Shown here piece after piece: positions 51,556-61,610 of a DNA stretch of 64,000 nucleotides. The first letter of the stretch is position 1; each line of letters starts with the position of its first letter. The DNA is from Arthrobacter sp. zg-Y238 (lineage in GTDB: Bacteria > Actinomycetota > Actinomycetes > Actinomycetales > Micrococcaceae), in NCBI RefSeq assembly GCF_024385525.1, contig NZ_JANFLU010000012.1, positions 62,001 through 126,000 of the forward strand, given 5' to 3'. The notes beneath the pieces are model-generated. The model made no database searches. It saw only the letters and a program-made list of their open reading frames with translations, and was not told where the DNA came from. The translations under genes and the position numbers were made by a program.

Positions 51556-52401
51556 CTAGAGGGCCGGGCCCTGACCGGCGTTGCCCTGCCACAGCGCATC
51601 AAACGGTGCGTTGGAGGAAACGCGGTTGCGGATACCTTCGGTGACGAAGGCCTTTGCCGTCTTGGCCGCTTCCAGAGGCGTTGCCCCCTTGCCCAGTTCG
51701 GCAGTGATGGCCGCTGCGAGGGTGCAACCGGCACCGCTGACAGCCACCTCGCCTACCTTGGGTGCCCGCAGGACCTCCATGGTTTCACCGTCGTAGAAGA
51801 CGTCGACGGCGTCGTCGCCTTCCAGCCGGACCCCGCCCTTGGCCAGCACTACGGCTCCGCTGGCTTCATGGATGCGGCGGGCTGCTTCCTGCAGGTCTTC
51901 CACGGTCTCAATGGAGTCCATGCCGGACAGTGACATGGACTCGAAGTGGTTGGGGGTGACGAAGGTGGCCAGGGGGAGGATCTGGGCCTTGAGCGCCTTG
52001 TCGGTGTCCAGTGCTGCGCCGGGCTCCTGGCCCTTGCAGATGAGCACCGGGTCCAGCACGAGGTTCTTCCAGTCCTGGGACTGCAGCGCCTTGGCGACGA
52101 CGTCGATGGTTGCCGGGGTGCCGAGCATGCCGATCTTGACCGTGTCGAGGTCATAGGCGGTCATGATGGCTTCGAGCTGGTCGGTAATGACCTGCGGGTC
52201 CACCGGGACGAACCGGTGGTTCCACGAATCATTGGGATCGAAGGACACAATGCAGGTCAGGGCGGTGATGCCGTAGACGCCGAGTTCCTGGAAGGTCTTC
52301 AGATCGGCCTGGGCGCCGGCGCCGCCGGTGGCTTCGGAACCTGCGATGGTCAGCGTGACGGCCGGGGCTGAGGCCGCAGAAGTGGATGTGTTTGCAGACA
52401 T
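51556..52401 (-). CDS. pdxK: Pyridoxal/pyridoxine kinase, ThiD-like PdxK type
   Basis: A 281-residue ribokinase-fold kinase. LTIAGSEATGGAGAQADLKT, TCIVSFDPNDSWNHRFVP and VLDPVLICKGQEPG match Bacillus PdxK (formerly ThiD2) better than true ThiD. The catalytic motif is VAVSGAGCTLAAAITAEL, with Cys in place of Asp as in the PdxK side branch. It phosphorylates B6 vitamers, possibly also HMP. ATG 52401 has GGAAGATGGA upstream. No other thiamine genes lie near, which favours the B6 role. Confidence 0.88.
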   Translation of the reverse strand: MSANTSTSAASAPAVTLTIAGSEATGGAGAQADLKTFQELGVYGITALTCIVSFDPNDSWNHRFVPVDPQVITDQLEAIMTAYDLDTVKIGMLGTPATIDVVAKALQSQDWKNLVLDPVLICKGQEPGAALDTDKALKAQILPLATFVTPNHFESMSLSGMDSIETVEDLQEAARRIHEASGAVVLAKGGVRLEGDDAVDVFYDGETMEVLRAPKVGEVAVSGAGCTLAAAITAELGKGATPLEAAKTAKAFVTEGIRNRVSSNAPFDALWQGNAGQGPAL

Positions 52402-52494
52402 GGGTCCATCTTCCACCCAAAACGGCGGAACCGGCCACCCTTGCAAGACGCGCTGTTACGGCGCGCCGTCGTCGTCCCCCGCCGCCGCTGCGGG

Positions 52495-53148
52495 CTAACC
52501 GTCCCGGCGGACCCCTCGGAGCAGGCGGACTATGTCTTCCAGGATGTTCCGGACCACCGGGAGTCGGGACAGGATCACGAGTTTGGCCACCAGCGGGGCC
52601 AGATTCGCGGCCAGCCGGTGGGACCTGCGCTGGCCGGGGGAACGGTCATACACCCAGAAGAAGGTGATCCCCATATGCATCAGCCAGAGCAGTTCGGGCA
52701 GGTCGTTGCGGATGGCCACGGGCGGCTGCGGCCGGGCGGTGGATACCGCCTGCCGGAACATCGCGATGGATTTCCCCCGCCCGACGGCGCCGTCCTCCCT
52801 GCGGTTCGGCGACATGGCGTCGCGCAGGAAATGCGTGCCGAAGGCGTGGTACGGCTCCATGGTGGTCAGGCCCGTGGACAGAATGACCGCCAGGTTCTCG
52901 CCCAGGTTGTGGCCCTCCCGGATCTGCGGCAGCGCAAGCGAGCGGTGTTCGTCCTGGAGGGATCGGTATAGCTCGTGGAGGAGGTCATCCTTGGAACGGA
53001 AATAGTAATAGGCGTTGCCTACCGAAACGTTTGCCTCCTGCGCGACGGCGCGCATGGTGGTCTTTTCGTAGCCCTGTGAGGCGAAGAGGCGCAGCGCGGT
53101 GTCGATGAGGAGCCGGCGCGTCTGTTCGCTCTTGGCGATGACGGCCAA
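52495..53148 (-). CDS. TetR-family regulator
   Basis: A 217-residue TetR protein. HTH: DTALRLFASQGYEKTTMRAV then VSVGNAYYYFRSKDDLLHEL. The C-terminal domain has a conserved Trp-rich patch (LPELLWLMHMGITFFWVYD), typical of a group whose ligand is not known to me. TTG 53148 follows GGGAGC at good spacing. It sits upstream of pdxK on the same strand (93 bases) and 191 bases from the divergent queuine transporter gene. Its target is unclear. Confidence 0.9.
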   Translation of the reverse strand: MAVIAKSEQTRRLLIDTALRLFASQGYEKTTMRAVAQEANVSVGNAYYYFRSKDDLLHELYRSLQDEHRSLALPQIREGHNLGENLAVILSTGLTTMEPYHAFGTHFLRDAMSPNRREDGAVGRGKSIAMFRQAVSTARPQPPVAIRNDLPELLWLMHMGITFFWVYDRSPGQRRSHRLAANLAPLVAKLVILSRLPVVRNILEDIVRLLRGVRRDG

Positions 53149-53339
53149 TGATGCTCCCTTTGCAGTAATTCCAGCGTTTAGTAGACCATTCTTTTGAACG
53201 TGTTCAAAATAGGGCGCGCGGCAGGAACTGACCGGGCATGGCAGAATGGAGGCGGTCCAATCGGGCCGCCCGGGGCAGCGGGCACAGTGCTAATACAGCC
53301 GGCGAAAGCCAGGCGAACCACTACCGGAACGGAAATGCC

Positions 53340-54074
53340 ATGGATGCACAGCCACGGGCAGCTGTGAAAACTGCTGCAACTTATGCCTCCCGCGGGAGCT
53401 CGCAGTACGACCTGATCCTCACCCTGATGTGCGTGGTCATCGTCATTTCGAATATCGGCGCCACCAAGGGCGTGCAGTTTTCCCTTCCCGGCGGCTGGGA
53501 CATTGTCACCGACGGCGGGTTCTTCCTCTTTCCGCTCGCGTACATCCTCGGCGACGTGGTCAGCGAGGTTTACGGCTTCAAAGCAGCCCGCCGGGCCATC
53601 TTCACCGGCTTTGCAATGGCACTTCTCGCCGTCGCGAGTTTCGCGGTAATCATTGCCCTGCCTGGATTCACGGATGCCTACGGGCTGGAGAAGCAGGCTG
53701 CACTGGAAGTGGCACTCGGTCCGGTCTGGCAGATTGTGCTTGCGAGCCTGCTGGGGTTCCTGGCCGGCCAGCTGCTGAACTCAATGGTGCTGGTGCGGAT
53801 GAAGGAGCGGTTCCGCGAGAAGGCGCTGGCCGGGCGGCTGATGGTGTCCACCGGTGTGGGGGAGTTTGCGGACACCCTGATCTTCTGCGCCATTGCGGCT
53901 CCGGTCATCGGGATTACCGACGCCGGCGGGTTCTTCAACTACGTCCTGTTCGGCTTCCTCTACAAGACGCTCATCGAGTACCTTTTTGTGCCGGTCACCG
54001 CGCTGGTTATCCGGGTCATCAAGAAGCGCGAACCCAGCTACGTGCCGGCTGAGCTGGAGCCTGTCGCGGCGTAG
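53340..54074 (+). CDS. yhhQ: Queuosine precursor transporter (YhhQ/VUT family)
   Basis: A 244-residue membrane protein with about six hydrophobic segments. Family motifs are VIVISNIGATKGVQF, DGGFFLFPLAYILGDVVSEV then YGFKAARRAIFTGF, and VGEFADTLIFCAIAAP. YhhQ imports preQ0/preQ1 or queuine. With tgt 600 bases away it supports salvage-based queuosine modification of tRNA. ATG 53340 is preferred; the longer reading from 53238 adds unconserved residues. The preceding 60 bases can fold (see findings). Confidence 0.9.
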   Translation: MDAQPRAAVKTAATYASRGSSQYDLILTLMCVVIVISNIGATKGVQFSLPGGWDIVTDGGFFLFPLAYILGDVVSEVYGFKAARRAIFTGFAMALLAVASFAVIIALPGFTDAYGLEKQAALEVALGPVWQIVLASLLGFLAGQLLNSMVLVRMKERFREKALAGRLMVSTGVGEFADTLIFCAIAAPVIGITDAGGFFNYVLFGFLYKTLIEYLFVPVTALVIRVIKKREPSYVPAELEPVAA

Positions 54075-54175
54075 GGGCGGGATGCCCGTCAGGTCACCGG
54101 GCGAAATCCCTGCCCAGGTGTGCAAAGGTGGGGGAACGCCAGCGTTTCACTTCCCCAGTACGGCAGGAGACAAAC

Positions 54176-54379
54176 ATGAGCAATCCAGTCCCGAACCCCG
54201 GTGCCAAGGCAGTAGATGAAAATCTTGCCGGAACCGCGGAGGAATTCAACGATGAAGTCACCAAGGCGATGATCGACGACGCCCAGGAGAAGGATTCGAG
54301 CCCCGGAGACGAAGAACGCGATGCGCAGCCCGCCTTGGAAGAGGATGAATCGACCCAGGCTAAGCCGGACAATTCCTAG
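54176..54379 (+). CDS. Small acidic hypothetical protein, 67 aa
   Basis: A 67-residue, very acidic protein (EEFNDEVTKAMIDDAQEKDS and EEDESTQAKPDNS), predicted mostly disordered. It starts at ATG 54176 with GGAGA seven bases upstream. No family is known. It is followed 48 bases on by a second acidic small protein on the same strand. Confidence 0.62.
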   Translation: MSNPVPNPGAKAVDENLAGTAEEFNDEVTKAMIDDAQEKDSSPGDEERDAQPALEEDESTQAKPDNS

Positions 54380-54427
54380 CAGCTCGGCTCTCTGCAGAAT
54401 CCACTCGATACACAACAGGAGGACAGT

Positions 54428-54652
54428 GTGCCCGAGGACAAAGATTTCGAACACAACGAAACCAAGGCCGAAGAACAGCTCCAGATTGTAGATCCGCCGG
54501 AACCGGGCGACGAAGAGGCCGGACAGCAGCAGGCCGGGCACGCAGACGGCTCACCCACCGGAGGCCCGGAAGATCCCACTGCCGAAGAGCAGAACGTCAC
54601 CGGAGAACCGGACGACCAGCAGAACGAATCGCTGCCGCGGACCTGGAACTAG
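54428..54652 (+). CDS. Small acidic disordered hypothetical protein, 74 aa
   Basis: A 74-residue protein rich in Glu, Asp, Gln, Pro and Gly (EPGDEEAGQQQAGHADGSPT), with no hydrophobic core, so probably disordered. GTG 54428 follows AGGAGGACA, a strong ribosome-binding site, the best evidence that it is translated. The function is unknown. It is the partner of the preceding acidic small gene. Confidence 0.62.
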   Translation: MPEDKDFEHNETKAEEQLQIVDPPEPGDEEAGQQQAGHADGSPTGGPEDPTAEEQNVTGEPDDQQNESLPRTWN

Positions 54653-54662
54653 GGAGTCTGCA

Positions 54663-56035
<1,373 letters not shown>

Positions 56036-56158
56036 TTATTCAGCCCTGTGCTTTGCCGGGGATAGGTTGGATGGGCGGAATTCAAAGCCGGCCTCCAGCC
56101 GCCGGAACATCCCACATTCCTCCTATGCCTACGGCCCGAAAGGCAGAGGTCACCAGCG

Positions 56159-57205
56159 TTGACGCACCTGCAGGAAATGTTCAAGATCGCTCCGGCGAAC
56201 AATGACCACCACGCAGCCATCCGGTGCGCCATCGGCCTGGGGGTGCCGCTTTTCCTCGTGCTTTTCCTGGGGCGGATCGACCTCGCCATTTTCGCGACTT
56301 TCGGTGCCTTCACCGGGATCTACGGCAGGAATGAACCGCACCGCCAGCGGCTGGGCCATCAGGTCCGCGCGGGGACACTTATGCTGGCCGTCATCCTGGC
56401 CGCAGCGCTGTGTGCCCGGCTGGACCTGGATGACTGGGGAACCGTCATCGGCACGACGGCGGTCGCCGGGCTGGGGACCATAGCCACTGGCTTCTGGCGG
56501 CTGCGCCCCGTGGGCTCCCTGTTCCACATCTTCGCCTTCGCCGCGATCTCTTCGGTCCCGAACCAGCCCCCGCTCTGGCAGGGGATGCTTGCGGCCGTCC
56601 TAACGGTGGCGTTCTCCATCCTGCTGGGCCTGTCCGGGATGCTCGTGCAGAAGTACCGCACGCCATGGAAGCCGCCCGAACGGCTGGAGTTCACGCCGGC
56701 CCAGCGCCGCATCATCTACATTGACGGGCTGCAGTATGCGGTGGCGGCAGTGCTGGCAGGCTCCATCGCCACCCTGCTGGGAATCGGCCACAACTACTGG
56801 GCTATGGTCGCCGCGACGGTTCCCCTGATCGGCGCAACAGTGCGGCACCGGGTCCACCGCGGCCTGCAACGCATCCTGGGCACGTTCGGCGGCCTCTTGC
56901 TGACAGCGCTGATCCTGCTTCCGGGCCTGGAGCCCTGGCAGATGGTCCTGGTCATTGCCGCCTGCCAGTTCGGGGCCGAAATGTTCATTGCCCGGCAATA
57001 CGCGCTGGCCCAGGTGGTGGTCACTCCGCTGGCGCTGGTCAGCACGGAGCTGGCCCACCCGAGCAACCCGTTGGAACTGCTCCGGGACCGCGGCATCGAA
57101 ACGCTGATCGGCGCCGTCGTCGGCATGGCCGTGGTGGGAGCCGTACATCTACGGCAGAAGCAGCTGCACCGGCAGCGGGAGTCCGCTAGCCGCGGACGGC
57201 AATAA
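56159..57205 (+). CDS. FUSC-family inner-membrane protein (aromatic-acid exporter-like)
   Basis: A 348-residue protein with two sets of four to six hydrophobic segments, the FUSC duplication seen in aromatic-acid/fusaric-acid exporters. Characteristic pieces are LAIFATFGAFTGIYGRNEPH and HNYWAMVAATVPLIGATVRH, then HRGLQRILGTFGG. The large periplasmic domain of AaeB is absent, as in Gram-positives. TTG 56159 has AGAGG upstream; ATG 56177 is an alternative. It overlaps the convergent gene by 20 bases. Confidence 0.85.
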   Translation: MTHLQEMFKIAPANNDHHAAIRCAIGLGVPLFLVLFLGRIDLAIFATFGAFTGIYGRNEPHRQRLGHQVRAGTLMLAVILAAALCARLDLDDWGTVIGTTAVAGLGTIATGFWRLRPVGSLFHIFAFAAISSVPNQPPLWQGMLAAVLTVAFSILLGLSGMLVQKYRTPWKPPERLEFTPAQRRIIYIDGLQYAVAAVLAGSIATLLGIGHNYWAMVAATVPLIGATVRHRVHRGLQRILGTFGGLLLTALILLPGLEPWQMVLVIAACQFGAEMFIARQYALAQVVVTPLALVSTELAHPSNPLELLRDRGIETLIGAVVGMAVVGAVHLRQKQLHRQRESASRGRQ

Positions 57206-58052
57206 GCTCGGTGCGGATGCGCCGGTCGAGCTCGGCGTCGGACAGCGTCTGGGAACCGCCGTGGGAGCGCAGGTAGAGCAGGGCGTTCAGGCGCAGGATC
57301 CGCCACTCCCGCTCGCTGGCGTCTTTTCCGGCCTCGGCAGCCCGGTGAATCTCGCGGTCGTACAGGTTGGGTTCGTTCAGCTGCCGCTGCAGCAGCTCGG
57401 CGGCCAGCTTGGCCTTCATCGGGTCCGTCTCGGAAGTATCCGCCGCACGCACGGCATGGCTGTACGCCGCCGCGCTTTCGGCATCCCCGGCCTCATGGGT
57501 GATGTGCGCCGCGAGGGCCAAAGCGCCCTGGATCCAGTTCCACCGGCCGAAGTTCCCATCAAAGGGAAGCCCGGTGATGACGTTGCAGACCTTCAGGGCA
57601 TTTTCGGCGTCGCCCAGATCGATGAAGAGAATGTGCGCCAAATCTCGGACATCCTGCAGATGACTGCCGGATTTCACGTTCAAACCACGCTCCAAACGCG
57701 CGGCAATCTCCTGTACGGCGGAGTTTTCCGGGTGGGCGGCAGCGGCGTCGGCAATGATTTCGGCCGCGTTGTCTTCCTCCGAAGGCACCTGCCGAACGGC
57801 GTCCGACGGCGCGCCCTCGGGAGCCGGAGCCTGAACCCGGACGGCGGATCCGTAGGCCAGCCGGAGCGAGGTTCCGTCATCCAATTTAGCGATGACCAGC
57901 GCCGGAACACCGAAATCATCGGCCTCCACGCTGGTTCCGGCTACCGGAGCCAGTGGTTCTGCAGCACCCTCACCCGGGACAAGGATCTGTCCGGGGGCAA
58001 GCAGTTCCGCATTGACCCGGAACGCGTACGTTTCCGGCAGGCTCTCAGACAT
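57186..58052 (-). CDS. Hypothetical protein (DUF6707-like), 288 aa
   Basis: A soluble 288-residue protein. The first 70 residues are beta-rich (LVIAKLDDGTSLRLAYGSAV). An acidic Ala-rich linker precedes an all-helical second half with TPR-like segments (DLGDAENALKVCNVITGLPF and WNWIQGALALAAHITHEAGD). I cannot assign a reaction; protein-protein binding is likely from the helical repeats. ATG 58052 follows GAAGGAATC. It precedes no obvious partner. Confidence 0.75.
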   Translation of the reverse strand: MSESLPETYAFRVNAELLAPGQILVPGEGAAEPLAPVAGTSVEADDFGVPALVIAKLDDGTSLRLAYGSAVRVQAPAPEGAPSDAVRQVPSEEDNAAEIIADAAAAHPENSAVQEIAARLERGLNVKSGSHLQDVRDLAHILFIDLGDAENALKVCNVITGLPFDGNFGRWNWIQGALALAAHITHEAGDAESAAAYSHAVRAADTSETDPMKAKLAAELLQRQLNEPNLYDREIHRAAEAGKDASEREWRILRLNALLYLRSHGGSQTLSDAELDRRIRTELIAVRG

Positions 58053-58124
58053 GACGATTCCTTCGTGGTTGGACCTCGGCTCCCCAGAACCTCCAGTATA
58101 TAAAGCTTGTCAGCGGCGCCCTTG

Positions 58125-58664
58125 TCAGCGTCCCCAGCCGGCCGAGGCCAGTGCCTGGCGCAGCAGGTCCCCGCGGCCGCCCGAAAATTCGGCGTAGATC
58201 GCGGGGCTGAGTGCCTCATCCGGAGTCAGCCAGGACAGTTCCAGTGCATCCTGGCGGGGATTGCACTCACCGGTCACGGGAATCAGATAGGCAAGCGCCA
58301 CGGCATGCTGGCGTTCATCCGTCAGCCCGCTCTGGGAGGGGGAAGGGAAGTACTCGGCGACGGCGAACGGCACCAGGGTGGGCGGCAGCTGCGGCAGCGC
58401 CATCGGCCCAAGATCCTTCTCCAGGTTGCGCAGCAGGGCGCCGCGGATGGTTTCGCGGTACAGCACCCGGCCCGAAACGAAGGAACGCACCATCTGCCCT
58501 TCCGGGGTCGCCTGCAGCAGCAGCCCAACCTCGGTGACATAGCCCAGCGGGTCACACCGCACGGGCACGGCCTCGACGTAAACCATGGGCAGACGCTGCC
58601 GGGCCTCGTAGAGATCTTCCTCGGAGAGCCAGCCTGGATACGGGTCAGGAGTACGAACGTTCAT
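58125..58664 (-). CDS. Nudix-like (DUF4916) protein
   Basis: A 179-residue protein of the actinobacterial NUDIX-hydrolase-like group. The core strands LPMVYVEAVPVRCDPLGYVT and EVGLLLQATPEGQMVRSFVS, with GRVLYRETIRGALLRNLEKD standing where the Nudix box would be. The box G-x5-E-x7-R-E-x-x-E-E is not intact, so hydrolase activity is doubtful. Leftward TAGAAC six bases before ATG 58664 is a weak leaderless -10. Confidence 0.78.
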   Translation of the reverse strand: MNVRTPDPYPGWLSEEDLYEARQRLPMVYVEAVPVRCDPLGYVTEVGLLLQATPEGQMVRSFVSGRVLYRETIRGALLRNLEKDLGPMALPQLPPTLVPFAVAEYFPSPSQSGLTDERQHAVALAYLIPVTGECNPRQDALELSWLTPDEALSPAIYAEFSGGRGDLLRQALASAGWGR

Positions 58665-58767
58665 AGCAGTGTTCTACCTCAAAGGTGCCGTGCCAGTCAC
58701 ACGGCACGCTACGCTTCGGCCATCGGCTGAACCGGCCCGGACCCTTTCAGCCCGGCAGGTGCTTCCC

Positions 58768-58773
58768 TAGACT
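58768..58773 (+). promoter_or_regulatory. Putative -10 (TAGACT) for leaderless ydeI-like mRNA
   Basis: TAGACT ends six bases before ATG 58780, with no Shine-Dalgarno between. Confidence 0.5.
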
Positions 58774-58779
58774 TGGGCT

Positions 58780-59406
58780 ATGACACGGGACCTCCCGGAG
58801 CTTCTCCTGCCCGATGCCGGGGCCTGGCGGGAGTGGCTGGAGCAAAATTACGGGTTATCCGGCGGCGTCCGTCTGGTGCTGGGGAAGAAGGGCGGAAACG
58901 TCACCCGGTTGACTTACCGCGAGGCCCTCGACGAAGCGCTCTGCTTCGGCTGGATCGATGCCCAGGCTGACCGGCGCGACGAGGAAAGCTACCTGCAGCG
59001 GTTTCAGCCGCGCGGTCCGCGCAGCATCTGGTCGCTGCGGAACGTCGGCTACATCAACCGGCTGGAAGCGGAAGGACGAATGCATCCGGCCGGCCGGGAC
59101 GCCGTGCTCAGCGCCAAGGTGGACGGCCGCTGGGATGCCGCCTACGCCGGATCGGCAACAGCGGAAATCCCGGAGGACCTGCGCGCGGCCATCGCCGCCG
59201 TTCCCGCAGCCCAGGAAATGTTCGACGTGCTGACGTCGCAGAACCGGTTCGCCATGTACTTCCGGCTTAAAGGCCTCAAGACGCAGGCGGCCCGCGAGCG
59301 CCGGATCGCAGACTATGTGCAGATGCTCAGCGAACACCGCGCCCCCTACCCGCAGAAACGGAAGCCGTCGCTTCCGCCGGCGGTTGAGGGGACGCCGAAG
59401 GACTAA
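58780..59406 (+). CDS. YdeI/OmpD-associated-family protein
   Basis: A 208-residue protein with the YdeI signature: WREWLEQNYGLSGGVRLVLG, LTYREALDEALCFGWIDAQA and RFQPRGPRSIWSLRNVGYIN. The C-terminal domain has YFRLKGLKTQAARERRIADY, the OmdA/bacteriocin-protection helical part. Biochemical function is unproven; relatives are linked to resistance to antimicrobial peptides. ATG 58780 has TAGACT six bases upstream. Confidence 0.9.
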   Translation: MTRDLPELLLPDAGAWREWLEQNYGLSGGVRLVLGKKGGNVTRLTYREALDEALCFGWIDAQADRRDEESYLQRFQPRGPRSIWSLRNVGYINRLEAEGRMHPAGRDAVLSAKVDGRWDAAYAGSATAEIPEDLRAAIAAVPAAQEMFDVLTSQNRFAMYFRLKGLKTQAARERRIADYVQMLSEHRAPYPQKRKPSLPPAVEGTPKD

Positions 59407-59480
59407 TCGCAGCCGGGTCGGCTGCCACGATTTCCCCGGAAACCTGTCCGTCCGTCAGAATCCCGCCCCAGGAGGTCCAC

Positions 59481-60353
59481 ATGTGCCGACTCTTTGGTAT
59501 GCATGCCGGGAAGGATCCGGTCCGGGCTACGTTCTGGCTCCTTACGGCCCCGGACAGCTTGGCCCGGCAGAGCCATAAGGAAGCGGACGGCTTCGGGATC
59601 GGCACCTTCACTCCTGACGGCAGCCCGGTGGTCGATAAAGCGCCCATCGCTGCGTATGAGGATGTGCAGTACGCCCAGGAGGCCCGGGACCTGGAAAGCA
59701 CCACCTTCCTGGCGCACGTGCGTTACGCCAGCACCGGCGGGGACACGGACGTTAACACGCACCCCTTCGAGCAGGACAGCCGTCTCCTGGCCCACAACGG
59801 GGTGGTGGAGGACCTGGACAAGCTCGATGACCGGCTGCGCCAGCTGGAGATGTACCACCTGGTCAAGGGCGAAACGGACAGTGAACGGGTCTTCGCGCTG
59901 ATCACCGGCGCAGCGAGGGTGAACGGCGGCGACGTTTCCGCAGCCATCGCGTCCACGCTGACCTGGATAGCGCAGAACCTGCGGCTGTACGCGGTGAACA
60001 TCATCCTCACCACCGCCACCGACCTGTGGGCCGTCCGCTACCCGGACACCCATCCGCTGTACGTCCTGCAGCAGGGGCCGCGGGGTCCGGTGGGGGAGAA
60101 GCGGAGCAACCGGATCAGTGTCCACAGCGACCAGATACGCCAGGAGAAGCGGCCGGAAGTCCTGGTGGCCACCGAAAAGATGGACGCCAACCCTAACTGG
60201 CGGCTGCTGGACTCCGGCGAAATGCTGCATGTGGACAGCGAACTCAATGTCCGGCGCACGTTTCCGCTCCCGCAGCACCCGCAGCACCTGATCACGCTGG
60301 CGGACCTGGACCCGGCAGCGGCGGCGTCGCAGCACCCGCTCAAGACGGGTTGA
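59481..60353 (+). CDS. Class II glutamine amidotransferase
   Basis: A 290-residue Ntn-hydrolase-type amidotransferase of the YafJ/EgtC-like group. Cys2 (MCRLFGMHAG) is the nucleophile after Met removal. FLAHVRYASTGGDTDVNTHP and LLAHNGVVEDLDKL complete the glutaminase site. No synthase domain is attached, and no ergothioneine genes are adjacent, so the partner is unknown. ATG 59481 follows AGGAGGTCC, an ideal ribosome-binding site. Confidence 0.9.
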   Translation: MCRLFGMHAGKDPVRATFWLLTAPDSLARQSHKEADGFGIGTFTPDGSPVVDKAPIAAYEDVQYAQEARDLESTTFLAHVRYASTGGDTDVNTHPFEQDSRLLAHNGVVEDLDKLDDRLRQLEMYHLVKGETDSERVFALITGAARVNGGDVSAAIASTLTWIAQNLRLYAVNIILTTATDLWAVRYPDTHPLYVLQQGPRGPVGEKRSNRISVHSDQIRQEKRPEVLVATEKMDANPNWRLLDSGEMLHVDSELNVRRTFPLPQHPQHLITLADLDPAAAASQHPLKTG

Positions 60354-60362
60354 CGCTGTGCC

Positions 60363-61493
60363 TCAGGTGAGGTCCGCCCCGGCCCGCTGCACCCGCGCCG
60401 ACGCTTCCAGGACCATCCAGGCTTGCAGCTGGGTGGAAAGCCCGACGGCGGTGCCGCCCGGGTAGGACACGGCGGCCGGTTCCAGCGGCTTGGCGGAGAA
60501 GAGGATCCAGTCTGCCCGTTTGCTGCGCCCCTCCCACAGGGCCTGCGCCGTAGCTTCCACCAGGGCGGCAGCCGTCCGCCGGGAAGGTTCCGGCAGGGCG
60601 GGGGACACGGCGGCCTGGGCCAGGTACCGCGCCAGGATTCCCGTGAATAGCCCGCCGTCGCCGGTGCCGTGGGTGCGCAGCACACGCGAGGTGCCGCCGT
60701 CGTCGGTCAGGTGGGTGTCGACGGCGCGCACCAGTTCCTCAGCGCGGGTGAGATTGGCACTGCCGCCGAGCTCGAGCAGGGCACCCAGGGCAGGCCCCTG
60801 GTTGTACGTGAATACGGTGCGCTCCAGCTGTGGACGGCCCCGGACCACCTTGACCCCGTCCAGGTACAGTCCGGTTTTCGGATCCAGCACGGTGGCGTTG
60901 AGCCAATCCACCAGCTGCTGAGCCCGGTCCCGCGACCCGGTGCGGACAAAATGCAGGGCAGCGGGAGCGGTGGCCGGAGTGTTCTTGAAGTTACGGTCCT
61001 TGTTCCAGTAGATGCCGCCGCCCAGTTCCGGAGTGTGGGCGGACTCCAGCGCTGCGTTCAGGGCGGAGAGGATTTTCCGGTAGGGGCGCTGCCGGTCCCG
61101 CGCTCCGGACAAAGAGTTCAGCCGGCCGACCGCCAGGGCCAGCCACGCCATGTCGTCGTAGAAACGGTTGGTGTAGTGCATCCGGTTCCGCAGCCCGATG
61201 GTCCGGACCAGCGCCGGTGCCAGGTCCGCAGCTGAGGGATGCTCCGGTCCGCGGAACGGGGTGCCGGTGCGGCGTTCGCGCAGGCCGGCGTCGATCAGGG
61301 CATCGAGATAGTGTGCCTGCCACCAGTAATGCCAGGGCTGGCGCAGCTGCTGCAGCCGGGAAGCCGGATGGCTGGTGGCCGCCAGATGGGTCCCGGGCAA
61401 CCCGGCCAACGAACGGCCAAATGCAGCGCTCACGGTGCGGGCGGCAGCCTCGGCGCGGTCGTCGGCGTCCAAGGCGGAATCCTCATAAAGCAT
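60363..61493 (-). CDS. Glycoside hydrolase family 76 protein (alpha-1,6-mannanase-like)
   Basis: A 376-residue (alpha/alpha)6 barrel enzyme. The adjacent catalytic Asp pair lies in NRFYDDMAWLALAVGRL; GGGIYWNKDRNFKNTPA and ERTVFTYNQGPALGALLELG match GH76. Family members cut alpha-1,6-mannan backbones such as those of fungal walls or mycobacterial lipomannan. No signal peptide or membrane segment is visible, suggesting a cytoplasmic role in glycan turnover. ATG 61493 has TAGGGT six bases upstream (leaderless). Confidence 0.9.
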   Translation of the reverse strand: MLYEDSALDADDRAEAAARTVSAAFGRSLAGLPGTHLAATSHPASRLQQLRQPWHYWWQAHYLDALIDAGLRERRTGTPFRGPEHPSAADLAPALVRTIGLRNRMHYTNRFYDDMAWLALAVGRLNSLSGARDRQRPYRKILSALNAALESAHTPELGGGIYWNKDRNFKNTPATAPAALHFVRTGSRDRAQQLVDWLNATVLDPKTGLYLDGVKVVRGRPQLERTVFTYNQGPALGALLELGGSANLTRAEELVRAVDTHLTDDGGTSRVLRTHGTGDGGLFTGILARYLAQAAVSPALPEPSRRTAAALVEATAQALWEGRSKRADWILFSAKPLEPAAVSYPGGTAVGLSTQLQAWMVLEASARVQRAGADLT

Positions 61494-61499
61494 GCGCCA

Positions 61500-61505
61500 A
61501 CCCTA
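61500..61505 (-). promoter_or_regulatory. Putative -10 (TAGGGT) for leaderless GH76 mRNA
   Basis: Leftward TAGGGT ends six bases before ATG 61493. Confidence 0.5.
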
Positions 61506-61610
61506 TGCCAGCCGCCGAAGATGCGGCACCGGCCAACGCACAGTAGGCTCGGATACTGCCGGTGTGACATAGACGACACTGCCGGTGAGTAAATCTGCCA
61601 GGAGGAACGC

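Noticed and set aside
53281-53339. preQ1 riboswitch call
   Set aside because: A hairpin is possible but I could not match any of the known preQ1 consensus sequences.
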